Source: Eudorina sp. 2006-703-Eu-15
Taxonomy: Eukaryota; Chlorophyta; Chlorophyceae; Chlamydomonadales; Volvocaceae
Direction of reading: 5' to 3'
Length of the DNA stretch: 64,000 nucleotides
NCBI GenBank assembly: GCA_003117195.1
Contig: BDSI01000014.1
Span: forward strand, 496,001 to 560,000
How positions within the stretch are numbered: the stretch's first letter is position 1; each line of letters opens with the position of its first letter. Both the position numbers and the translations under genes were made by a program. The notes beneath the pieces were generated by a model. It was given only the letters and a program-made list of their open reading frames with translations. It did not search any database and had not been told where the DNA came from. Positions 37,501 to 48,667 of the stretch are shown in pieces.

Positions 37501-40500
37501 GTTGAGCGCCATGAGGCCGCGGGTGGCCTCCGTGTCGTCCACCACCAGCACGATGTCGGCGGGCTGCAGGCCCCCGCCGGTGCGGCCGATGACGAACTCC
37601 ATGGAGGCACCCACCTGGCGGCGGGGGAGGGATGGAGGGAGGCGCGTAGGTAGGTAGGTAGGGAGCGAGGGAGGGAGGCGCGTAGATAGAGGTAGATGGG
37701 AGGGTACGAGGGCGCAAGGTGGGCAGGTTGACATGGCGCATGAGTGAGGTAGTTAGGCAGCTGATTTGGAGACATCGAAACCCGAACGAACTCGGGCACA
37801 CCCAGGCAGGGAGCGCGGGCGCCAGGGAGGGAGGGCTGTAGGAAGGTGGAAGGCAGATTGAAGGTGGGCTGCCGCCAGAGGAAAAGTAAGAGAGGCGGGG
37901 CGCGAGGGAAGGCGGGCGCGCGCGCAGCGCAATGGCTCTGGACGGACACAGGCGCGAAGAGGTCACTGGACGGGGCGTGAGCACAAATCCGGTCGAACCG
38001 CGCCCCGACCGCCTGAACCGCCGTCCCGCACACCCCGCCGTTGTACGAAGTTCATTAGTCCTGGATGTGAGAGGGAGGTACAGCCCGCCACGTCAAGAGC
38101 CCGCGACAACGCTGTGCCGCCGTGGACAAATGTCAACAGACCGATCCTGCCAAGCGCAAGCCACATCCCATGCCCCTAATTATTCGAAAACGCGGGTGGG
38201 GGATAACGCACCAGCGGTCGGGCCCCCGGCGGCACCGCCAACACCGCCAGCAGCGGCGCGTGCTCCCCCAGCAGCGCCAGCCCCGCCGGAAGGCCGTACG
38301 ACAGGGTCGGCAGCGGGCCCAGGTGTTGCACCGTCAGCACCAGCTGCCCCGGCGACACCGCCGGGCCCGCCGCGGCGGTGCGGACGGCGCGGAACGGCGC
38401 CGCCGCGTGGTCCACGGACGCCACGACGCCGTCGCCGGCGCGGGCGCCGCCGGGCGGCACCAGCAGCGGCCCCGTCAGCACGCCGGGCTGCGCCGCCGCG
38501 GCGGTGGCGGGCGGGAAGGTGGTGAGCTTGAAGACCACGGTCGCGTGGTCGGACAGCAGCAGGATGGCTCTCTCCGCCCGGATGCGACCCAGACACCGGG
38601 GCGCCAGGCGCACGGAGAAGTGCGCCCAGCGGTAGGGCGAGAGGGGCGGCGGCACCGCCGCCGCCGCGGGCCCGCCGGAGGGGGGTCCGTCGGTCTGATG
38701 GAGTTGACCTGCGTCGGGAAGGGAGTGCGGGGGAGAGGAGAGTGTAGGGCAATGGGTAGGCATGTTGAAGCCGCGCTGCCGCCGGGGGGAAAGGGAAGGC
38801 ACCGCGATGCCGGAGGCAAAGACGAATTACGCTGACTGCCCCTTAAAGAGTGTGGGCGATACGTGGTCGGGGCAGTGACTGATGGCGGGAGGGAGGACGT
38901 GCCGAGAGGTGGGGGTATCCGACGGGCCGTCAGACGCGTGGGCCGCAGGCCAGCGGGGCCGACTGCCGTAGAGCAGGTCCCCAGCAGCTCATGTGACACC
39001 TCAACAAGCGCTCGGAAGCATTGCGGCGGCTCTCGGGCCCGTGGCCGATGCCCGTGGCGAGTGGAAGGGCCGCGGCCAGGGGCAGATGTCAGGGCAGATA
39101 ACAACGCAGCGACGCTGCAAAGCCGCGACGGCCCTGCCCACCTGGTAAGCGCGCCGCGCCGCCGTCCGCGTCACTGCCACGGCCAGAGGTTGTCTCCGCC
39201 GCGGCGGCGCCGCTCTGGCTGGTCCGCCACTCCCCGGTTATCAGTTCCTCGCCTGCAAGGCCAGCACCCACCGGCCCGGACAGCGTGAAAGCTACGCTGC
39301 ATGTTTGTACACTTTGTACTACCCACCATACATAACATGTCTGCACGTGCTGTGTACACAGTATGCACCCTGCCCCCCCCCTCCGGCCCCACGGCAGGCA
39401 GCCCACCCTGCAGCCCACCTGCGGCCGTCGTCGACAACCGATGCCCGTGGCACTGCGGGTGCGGGTGCTGCTGCGGGTGCTGTCGCTGCTGCCGCGCGTT
39501 GTGCGGCAGGAGGTGCGAGTTGAGGTGCAGGTGGTGGAACGAGTGCGTGGCCGAGTCGAGCGCGGCGCCGATGTGCTGCGGCAGCGGCGTGGCGGGGAGC
39601 TCGTCCGCGGGGATGACGCCGGGCAGCGCCTGCACCCACATGTCACCCTGCCGGACGCACAAGAGCGGAGGACAAGGGCGAGGGCGAGGGCGAGGCCGCG
39701 GCGCGGCGCGACATACGTTATGCGCACGGACGGCATTGCGGTCGGGGCCTGGCCCGTGCCCCAGCAGATGGCCGTCGTGGTCCTGTCCTTTCCCTCTCCC
39801 TGGTCCAGTCCAGGGCGCGAGCCGAGGCCAGCTCGTAGGACTGAAAGCCGCCGATGTGCCAATAGGTGAGGAAGCGACTTGAGCCCCGGCTTCTCCCCCG
39901 CTCCCCTCCCTCCCTCCCTCCGCCGAGGCAACTCATAAGCCCCATCCCCCCTTTCTTTGGGCGCTGACACGAACGTCCCGGGCAGTTTGCGTTTCCATTC
40001 TTTTCCACCGCCTGGCGTGGGGCTGTATCCCCACCCCCAAGGCGCCAGTACCTCTAGGTAGCGGGCCCCGCAGAGAAAACCGTGCCCCCGCCCGCCCGAA
40101 ACCGGGCCAGCAGCCGGCCCCGGCCCGAGGGGCCTTACGTGGTCGTCTGCGAAATGCAGGATGACGGCCTTGAGCGGCAGCGGCAGCGGCAGCTGGTTGT
40201 AGAGGCCCAGGTAGAAGTCCACCGTGTCGGGGTCGGGCCGCCCGTACGTGAAGCCGGCGGCCAGCGCCACGCACCTGGGGAGGCGGCAACGGGGTGGGGG
40301 CTTGGAGCGTTGGTGTACACCACTGAACCGCAGGGTGCCGGGAAGAAGGGGAGGTTGCATGGCGGAGCAACGGCAGGGACGTTCCAAGCAGGGCCGATGC
40401 ATGTGGAAAGCGCTGAGGGGCTGTTTCCCGGGGGCCAGCGCCTCAGAAGGGAGCGGTTCGCATGTCAAGATCCAGATCCAGATCGAGAGGTGGCAGCGTC

Positions 40501-43500
40501 GGGCCATGGCCGTCGCGGCAGGTATGGTGCCCGCCGTCGTACATAGCGTACACTTGGGGAGTAATAGGAATACTAGGGCAGTCAGGTTAACATGGCATTC
40601 GCGGGCCCTTTGGTCTGGCAGTCATGGGTCGTCTGGTGAGGTTAGTGACTAGTGGGCAGTGGTCGCGCACCTGCACCAGCCAAAGTCCTGCTGCGTATGG
40701 CGGTGCATGATGTCCGCCACGGGCCGCGGGTCCCCCGCCTCCCGCGCCCTCCGCTGCGCCTCCCGCAGGTCCAGGTACTCCACCTGCATGGCACGCAACG
40801 GAGTGCGCGACAGACAGCCAACGGCGGCAGGGGGGAGGGGTACAGCGAATGCGCAGGCAACGATGCAGTGCGCTGACTGTCAGCGCAAGGCGGAGGGAGC
40901 GGAGACAGGGTCGCCGTCCTCGCTTGGCGTCGCCGTGCTCCGTGTGCGCAGGCCCAGCCGACGGCTTTACCAGCGGCGGATGTCCGTCCGCGGCTTCGCC
41001 AAGCCCACCGGCCTGTCCTTCAAGTACAGCTCAGCCATCCCCCGACTCCCTTTCCCGCATCTCCAACCTCCCAAATCTCCAAACAGACACCGCTTGGCAT
41101 CGTGTGTTCCAGTTGCTTTGCGTTACAGGCCCCAAGCCACTCCCGTGCTGGCCAATGGCGACCGCGCGACGACGCCATACGACATCATGAGCGACCTTGC
41201 CGGAAGACTGCGCGGTCCCAGCCCCGCACCAGCGATCTCACACCCCACCCCACCGCACCGTGTAGTGAAAGTGGCGCGGCAGGCCGCCCCCGCTGACACT
41301 CGGCGTGGCCGGGTGCGGCCCGGGTGTCGCCAGCCCATCCGCGGCTGCTGCCGCGCCGCCGCCGCCCACGCCGCCGCCCTGCGCGTCCGCGGGCGACAGC
41401 GGCGGCGCCGGCGTGGCTGCTGCCTGCGCCGAGGTGGCCTTCATGATGCCCTGCTTGATCTCCGAGATGCCCGTCATCAGCGTACTGACGGCGGACCTGC
41501 ACGCCGCGACCGCCGCCAGGGGGTCCACCACGCGGGCCGCACAGGAGGCCTGCGCCGCGACGGCGGCGCTCAGCGTCGTCGCCACCGCCGCCGCCGCCGC
41601 GCGGCGGTCCTCCGGCAGACTGGAGCTCGAGTGCGAGTGCGCGAGCGCGCGCGGCGGCAGCCCGGCCGCGCCGCCGGAGGTGGAGCCGCGCAGCTGCGGC
41701 AGCTGCAGCTGTAGCTGCGTGGCAAGGGCTGCGATCTCCAGGCTGTAGCAGACGTGCTCCGCCGGCAGGCGGAGCCGCTGCGCCACCTCGCGCAGGGACA
41801 CCAGCGCCTGCAGCAGCGGCAGCAGCCAGCCCTCCCGCCGGTACTGGTGGCACACCTGAACGGGGAAGCACAGGTGTGTAGGGCGCGGGGTGCGTTTAGT
41901 TGTGTGAAGAACATTGGTGGGCATAATGGAAGACATTTCAAACTGCGCTGCTGCCAGGCAAAGGGGAGGGGGTGCAGAAAGGCTGAGAAAGTGGTGACGG
42001 TGGTGTTGATAACGAGAGGTGGAAACGCCGGGTGCGCAACGGGGCACAGCGCAACGGTGGAACGGCGCGGTCTGATGTCGCTCACAGCCGCTTAGCAAGC
42101 ATGCACAGCGAGCGCCACCGCCGGCGGCGGCGGCGGAGCCCGGTGCCCTGACCCTGATCCCCTGTGCGCTGTCCAACGGTCGAGTCAGCGCTTGCCTGCA
42201 GCAGCAGCTTCCGCGCCGCCGAAAGGTTATTCGCCAGGATGTGCTCCGACGCCATCATACCGCCCAGCTGGCTGCGCAGCCGGTCCACTCCTGCGATGGC
42301 GGCATTCCACAGTGTCATCGGCTACTACCGCACCAGCGCGCAATGACGACGCGCCTTGCGGTTTCCTTTCCCGGCCCGTCTGTGGCCCGTGGCAAATGCG
42401 TAGCAGCGCGAATGCGCTTGGCGAATGCAGGCCTGGAAAACGAATGCGCAGCAAACAGGTACAATTCTGAGTGAAAACCCACATCGAGCCACATCGGCTT
42501 GAGATTACATGCGGATCACCTGCCCGTCGCATTCCCGACAGCGTACCGCACTACCGCCCCGCACCGCCGCACCAGCCGGCGCCGGTCCCCAGCGCGGCGC
42601 AGCGCAGCGGCCCTCACCCGCACAGTCCTTGAGGATGAGCAACGCCGAGTTCATGACGTCGATGACGTAGGCGGGCGTAACCAGCCGGCACTCCTCCGAC
42701 TGCGGCCACGGCCACGGAAGCAGAGTGCAAGGCGCGCGGAGACTTAGACAGTGGAGCCCCGCCGGCGTTTGGCGGGCGCTTCGGGCAGCTACCCGTTTTC
42801 CCAGCGTGCGGGCCCTTTTTGCTCTGGCAGCAGCAGCGCAGTTTGAACACGTCTACCATTTTTCTATAACCCCCCTTTCACCCAGGCGTCGAGTGGTGAC
42901 ACAGGCTGATTACACTTGGGCAGTCGGGCCCCGCCCGTCCCTGGGCAAGTGACACACGCGTACCTCGAGGAACAGCAGGTAGTCATGCTCGGACAGGGGC
43001 GAGTATCCGCCCTACAGCCAGCACAAAAAAGGGGCAAGGCGACCGCGGTCGCCGCACCATGAAGCAGGTCTCCCATGAAGCGGGACGCCAGCGGGTCCGG
43101 GGCAGTCCGTGGCTTACGCCGGGCGTGCAGTGCACGAACCAAAGCAAGCGCACGCTGGTCCCCTGGGCCCTACGCGGTCAGTGTCCTTTGTCGTACATCA
43201 ACACCAGCGCCGCGATGTGTCCATCCAGGGACGATACCCAGGGACCCCCACCACCATTCTCCCCCACACGCACACATACCAAGGGTCGGGCGGGTTTCTT
43301 TTGTAAACACACACATGCCATGCTCTCTTCTGCACATGCCTTGGGCGGGTCGGGCAGGTTCCTCTCGCTGCACACCTGCCTCCACCCTCACCTGCGCCGC
43401 CTCGTTCCGCAGCACCAGCTGCCCCACATAGGGCCCCCGCCGCACCGGCGCCGTGTCCAGCGGCGCCGCCTGCGCACCCGCCGCCAGCCGCGCAGCGCGC

Positions 43501-46500
43501 ATCGCATCCGCCGCCTGCCGCCGCGTCACCGCCAGCCGCGCCGCCGCCATGAGCAGGTGCGACCGACTGCAGTCCTTCAGCGTGGACGTCGAGACCACCG
43601 CCGCCAGCATCGCGCCCGTGGTGCTCACGGTCATGCCCGTGGCACCCGCCGCCGCGAAACCGCCGCCGCCGCTCACCCCGCCGCCCGTCAGCTGCTGCTG
43701 CTGCGCCAGCCCCGGCATGCCCGCGCTGCCGCTGGCGGTGCTGCCGCCGGTGAGTCCCGCGACGGGCGCGCCCGTGGCCGTGGCGCCCGTCAGGTTGCCC
43801 GTCACGGCCCCGGCGGCGGTGCTCGGCGCCGGCAGGTACGCGGGCAGCGCGTCCACGTGGGTGCCCACCTCCTGGGCCGCCACCTGGTGCTGCCGGACCA
43901 GGTAGCCCAGGTGGCTGCTGTTGGCCGCGGCGGGAAGCGCGCCTGCGGGCGTTCAGGGCCGCGGAAGTGGGCCCCCACGCGAGTACACGTCCGTGTCAGG
44001 AAGGTGCGGTGCCGACCCGCGGTTCAAATGACAGGCCCCCTACGATCCGCGGTGAAATGCGACGGATATTGGGTCGGGTTGGCAGCACCCCGTGTGGCAC
44101 GAGCGGGCGAGCTACCCTTCTCTCTACCCCTGGGGGGTTGCCCAACGCGCCAGTCAGCCCGCCGCGCGGCTCTTACCTGGCGGCCTGCTGAAGTGCGCCA
44201 GGTGCGCCCGAACCTGCGCCACCGCGTCCTCCACCCGGCCCTGGTGCACCGCCAGCATGATGAGCTTCAGGTGCACCAGCTCCGCCACAGCACAGACCTG
44301 CCGGCCGGCCAAGCAAGCGGTACGATGTGACAGACAGAGGTGAGGTGGTCAGGGCCAGGGTGTCAGTGGTCGTGGCGCTGTTGCTGTTGCTGGCCGCCCA
44401 GCTTGCCTGCGCAACCCGAGCGAGCCAGTAGCAGACAGGCTGGGTGGGTGGGTGATGGGAGACGGCGTCGCGCATCTGATGGAGCGGAGAGCAAACACAG
44501 CCACTGGGATAGAAATCCGGGCAACAGAGGGACTCGGACCGGGGGCCCACATCCCCAAGCGGCCAGGTAGACGCACGTGTGTGGGAAACGGCGATCCGAT
44601 AAGCCTCAACATGCGAGAGCCTCGCGCCAGAGAATGAGGGGGGCGAGAGTAAGGGGCCCTGGATGCACGCGCCCAGCAACGGGCCGTGCTCACCTCGGTC
44701 CAACGCTCCGGGCGCGGCGGGATCCCAACCTGTTGGCGAGCGGGTGGGACGACCACCAGGGCGGGAAACAGCGGGTGGGACCACCACCAGGGCGGCAAAC
44801 AGCGGGTGGGACGACCACCAGGGCGGCAAACAGCGGGTGGGACCACCGCCAGGGCGGCAAACTCGCTGTCGCAATTTACCGATGCGACCATTCATAGGTC
44901 CATCGCGGGTCGACACCGCGGCCACTATTATGGGGCAGGGGGAAAGGAGCCCCAAGACGCGCAATCGTGCCAAGGGCCCACGACGAGGAAGACGCGCGAA
45001 ACCAGGCGTTGGCAACAATGACGACGACGCCACAACCAGGAATCAGGGCACCCATGCTCTTACGATTAGGCGTTCTGCCCCAACCCGCGGCCCTAGAGAA
45101 GCCCCACCACGGCAGTGGGCCTCACCTGCACCGCCAGGATGGCGCCGTAGGACTCACGGTAATGCGCCACCGCGGTGGCCCAATCCTGCCGGAATTCCGC
45201 GTACACCGCCAACTGCGTGCACGCAGAACCCATGGGTCGGCATCATGTGGGTCGGATGTTCGAGGCTCATGCGCGTGCACGTGCAGGCCCGGTTGAAAGG
45301 CGGAGCCATGACGGTTACGAAGCTCAGCGGCCCGCCCGACTGAGAGCGGCCCTTGGATGGCCGGCCGTTGGTTGCTACCCACAGGGATTTTCCGCCGTCA
45401 AACTAAAACAATCAGCCTCCCGTTGCGGGCCCTGTCGCCATGCCAAAGGCTTTGCAGGCTGGCCGGTATGCCGCAGGGCCTTGCACTGAGACCCAGGCGC
45501 TTTGCCTGGGTACATTCCCCTTAATCGTTCCCCAGACCCATGCGCACGGTTTAACGCCTGACTGCACCGCACAGGACGGTACCTTGAAAGCCGTGCGTGC
45601 GGCCAGCTCCGGCGGCAGGGGGCCGCCCAGCGTGCTGCGCCGCGCCGCGGCCTTGTCGGCCACATGCTTAGATAGGCGGCTGTAATAAGCGGTGCACAGC
45701 TCGAGGACCAGCTTGCCCAGGCGTGCCAGGGCCGAATCGCGCACGTGGCGAATCGCGGGGTCGTCGGGCAGGGCCCCAGGCGGCGCCAGGATGGGCAGCG
45801 GAATCACCAGCCTGGCGCCCGTGCGAGGGACAGGAACGGCAGACACCCACAGTCACGATTGTGTGCTGTCAAGAGTGCTGTCTGCTGCATGCCTTGCAGA
45901 TCCAACAAGGAGGGAACGAGCCAGCCAGACCCCAGCTCACCACCAGCCCACCCGTGGCACACTTCCCGTTAAGGCGGGCAGACCTCCCATTACCAGTCTG
46001 CGACAGGCGCTGCACTGTCAGCGAGACTGCGCCGCAACCATGATCAGCGGGCCGGCGGTGCCTGCTACCTTGGGGCTCAGGCAACGGCGCCTCTGGGATT
46101 CGTGCGAGTTGGTGTAAGGAAGCACGTGCGGGAATGCCCGTGTGACGTCATTATCACTTCGCCGGACGCACCTGCGATCTATGGAAAGGTTGTGTGACAC
46201 CGCCTGCACCCTGTCGGGCGGAAGGTCGCCCACTCCCTGCGGACCAGATCGAGGAGGGACCAGAGCGGCGGATGAATGACCGACTCAGGTAGGTCTGGAC
46301 GGTGTCGACCAACGGGCACTGGCCCCAAACGCAGTGCCAGGTGTGACAGCGGCAGCCCGCTCGCCCATCGCAGCCACTGCGGGGCTTGCGATGGGCAATC
46401 CTGCTTCCCTCGAACAGGCGGCAAGCACAGGCTGGGCGGCTAAACTCATTTGTAGTGACGCAGGGCCGTGCCAAAGCGTTGTGCCACACACGCCCACCTG

Positions 46501-47530
46501 AGGCTGCACGACTGCCACGAGGACGCCGGCACTGCGCTGCCCCGCTGCATCCGCAATCAGCTTGAGCCCGTACATCATACGGTTCCAGGTCGTGGGATCG
46601 CCCTCCAGGTCCCGCCTGCCAACGCAAAGAGGAGTGGGTGTTTGCCGCAGCTTCATCATGGGTGATGTCCCGCGGTGGCAGAGGTGCCCCATCGCCGTGT
46701 AGCCTTCGCACTTCGGCAGCCATTGCTGCGATGCGCTCAACTCTGATCCCGGGGACTTCGGCAACACATTGCATCGATTGGCATTGATTGACCGCAACCT
46801 GACGCTTTTCACAAGCGCCTCTGCAGCGTAGTTCACCTGTTCGCTTACCTCTCAACGAGCGCCACGGCCGCCGCTGGCTTCTTCCCCCGGTGCTTGGCGA
46901 ACCAGTCCGACTGCAGCACGTTTTCACATTCAGCACTGTCACTCTTGATCAATCCGACGCACGCGGCGCATGACTTGGCGAGCGGCGTGACCCCCCTAGC
47001 CCCAGCAAACAAAACGCATCGTGTGCTTGGAAATGTCCGTGCCCCTTCCCAAGGCAGGAATCCTTACTCTAGTGCTGATTAGACGGATGCGTGGCGCCCG
47101 ACGAGCTACACCGGATACCCGCGGCATCTGCTGTGCGCAGACGGTGCGCGCGCCCGCACGGCCCCCACCTTGAGGATGCCCGCCAGCGGGCCAACCGTGA
47201 GCGCCATGCGCTTTTTGGGCCCTGACATGGAGAGGAGGGGCATCGCAACGTCAAGCAGTTTGTCACCCTCCCTTCCCCCAGCGTCATCGGGCAACAACGC
47301 CCTGACATGATGATGTCAGAAGCGCCATGGAGCGCGATGCACTCACCAAAGGCCCTTGCCACGAATTGTTCCAGAGGTTCATTCGATCCATGAAATACAA
47401 GCGGAGGCCTGTGGTGTTGGATGAAGTAATCGCCGATGTCCCTATGCAGCTCTGGGCACCCTAGCAGAGCAACTAGTGGCAAGGGCGGAGTTCGGTGCTC
47501 TTGAGGGTAAAAGGAAGTAACGAAGTTCAT
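34508..47530 (-). CDS. TRAPPC11: TRAPPC11 / Foie gras homologue, 23 exons
   Basis: Subunit of the TRAPP vesicle-tethering complex acting in ER-Golgi traffic. Exons (high-low): 47530-47347, 47221-47169, 46910-46849, 46615-46498, 46236-46172, 45811-45583, 45212-45126, 44297-44177, 43942-43392, 43011-42964, 42699-42618, 42290-42196, 41855-41259, 40783-40671, 40274-40139, 39647-39419, 39252-39142, 38708-38212, 37614-37375, 37066-37014, 36515-36433, 36040-35361, 34753-34508. They total 4,680 nt, 1,559 residues. Plant-like landmarks: EHRTPPLPLVALLGCPELH at the N-terminus, GILK then SDWFAKHRGK, the Foie-gras core LAVYAEFRQDWATAVAHYRE, YRREGWLLPLLQALVSLREV, RLNLRWRRH, and the C-terminal Gryzun end PGHQALPGVRLLAPRHN. 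One intron (42195-41856) starts GC. A His/Gln tract and an Ala/Gly/Asp/Glu-rich insert lie near residues 1360-1430. Longer than plant homologues because of low-complexity inserts. Confidence 0.93.
35645..35702 (-). repeat. Coding CAA/CAC triplet repeat (His/Gln tract)
   Basis: Triplet repeat (GTT on the plus strand) inside TRAPPC11 exon 22. It encodes His-His-His, nine Gln, then mixed His/Gln. It interrupts the C-terminal Gryzun region between RLNLRWRRH and the conserved segment ending in FTYTLQ. Confidence 0.9.
36072..36117 (-). repeat. Intronic element copy 4
   Basis: Near-consensus copy on the TRAPPC11 sense strand (CTCTGGCAGCAGCGCAGT ... ATGTCTACCAATTTCCTATA), ending 31 nt before the exon-22 acceptor. 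Confidence 0.9.
38746..38788 (-). repeat. Intronic element copy 5 (diverged)
   Basis: Diverged sense-strand copy in TRAPPC11 (GGCAGCGCGGCTTCAACATG then CCTACCCATTGCCCTACA), ending 37 nt before the exon-18 acceptor. Confidence 0.65.
41925..41962 (-). repeat. Intronic element copy 6
   Basis: Sense-strand copy in TRAPPC11 intron 12 with an intact CCTGGCAGCAGCGCAGTTTG core and a diverged 3' part, about 70 nt before the exon-13 acceptor. Confidence 0.7.
42817..42868 (+). repeat. Intronic element copy 7 (antisense)
   Basis: The only copy antisense to its host gene (TRAPPC11 intron 10). It reads TGCTCTGGCAGCAGCAGCGC, GTTTGAACACGTCTACCATT and TTTCTATAACC on the plus strand, with one extra GCA in the core. 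Confidence 0.85.
43286..43320. repeat. GGGTCGGGCGGGTT...TAAACACACAC phrase
   Basis: A second short interspersed phrase, in TRAPPC11 intron 9. Related copies lie near 8175-8211, 26545-26580, 34126-34165 and 43348-43375. Each has a GGGCGGGTT-type half, a T-rich centre and a CA-rich tail. Confidence 0.5.
44741..44864. repeat. 31-bp minisatellite, four copies
   Basis: Four copies of a 31-bp unit (CGGGTGGGACCACCACCAGG plus GCGGCAAACAG, with minor changes) in TRAPPC11 intron 7 (44298-45125). Confidence 0.9.
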
Positions 47531-48667
47531 GACTTTCCTAGAAAACAGTCCCAGGTCAACCCATCCATTTTACGAGCTGCGTACAATCATAATTGTGTTA
47601 TAAATGTCGTGAAATTGATTATCATGAGCGCTCTGATGCACTGCTACAACTTGATCATTGCTCGCTCGCATAGACGCAAACTTCCCGAATTCTGTCAGTC
47701 AAGTGGCATATCAAACCGCTTTCGTATAACTTCGGTGTTTTGTATGTACATCAAACTATTTCCTCAGAGAGCGCGAGGCTAATTTAGCAATAAGCAATGC
47801 TCCGGCTAGAACTGCACCGTATTCCACAGCAGATCGCCTTACATCATTGCTGTCCTCTTCAGAGTAATGCAAGGCGCGTTAGATACGATTGTCGGCACTT
47901 GAGTTATTGCCGGCATTGATTCGCGTGGTGCGGAGGCTTGCGGGGCCTGCCGGTGAGGGCCGGTGTGCGGGGCTTTCAATAGACGAAAACGTGGCCGTGA
48001 CAGAGCAGGTTGGGTATTTGTGGCGTGTGGGTTGACCTGGGCAACCAACGTAGGCAACAGTGGATTCAACGCAAGCCAACGTACTCCTTCCGGCGCTGTG
48101 AACCAAAACAGAAACTGACCCTAACCGACACAGCAAGCTCCCAAGCAGGGCCATAAACCACAAGGAATGGACCGCCCGATTTCTTGGCACGCTTCGATGA
48201 CAGCGCTAGCTATCAGGTGCGAACAGCATCAATTTCCAAGGACGCGACGCCACCGAAATCGCCAGGGGTAGCACACCGCATATGCTATAAACAAAGACAA
48301 CCCATTATGCAAGCTACTCAAGTGAAATATAAATATTGGGGTCCTTCGCTTCAGTTAATCGAAAGCTAGAGACCCGACACCCGACACGTCGATAGTGTGG
48401 GATGAAAACCAACGGTTTCGGTTTCTTTGATCCAACAGATGAGAACTTACGGAAGACTCGAAAACAACACTGCCTCACAACATGCAACGCGCTTATGGAA
48501 GTTATTTATCGGTATTAACAATCAGTATATAAGCACGGTCATAGCGGCCTATCAGACTGTACAAGGGCTTCCGTCTGGGCTTCCGTCCATCTTGCACAGT
48601 ACTGTGGCTAGCAGGGATACAGCACAAGCCCTATTATTACATGTACTCACATATAAAAATATCTTCC
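47531..48667. promoter_or_regulatory. Divergent promoter region, TRAPPC11 / expansin
   Basis: About 1.1 kb, AT-richer than the genes, between the two start codons. No coding exon is supported. A TATATAAG box lies on the expansin side. Confidence 0.5.
48526..48533 (+). promoter_or_regulatory. TATA box candidate (TATATAAG)
   Basis: Perfect TATA-type octamer 135 bp before the expansin start codon. An RNA start about 30 bp downstream would give a leader of roughly 105 nt. Confidence 0.5.

Noticed and set aside
44741..44864. CRISPR-like regular repeats
   Set aside because: The repeats are contiguous with no unique spacers: a minisatellite in a eukaryotic intron.
47222..47301. Longer version of TRAPPC11 exon 2 beginning near 47301
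   Set aside because: The frame through it does not match exon 1 phase, whereas the acceptor at 47222-47223 has a strong pyrimidine tract and fits both phase and family alignment.
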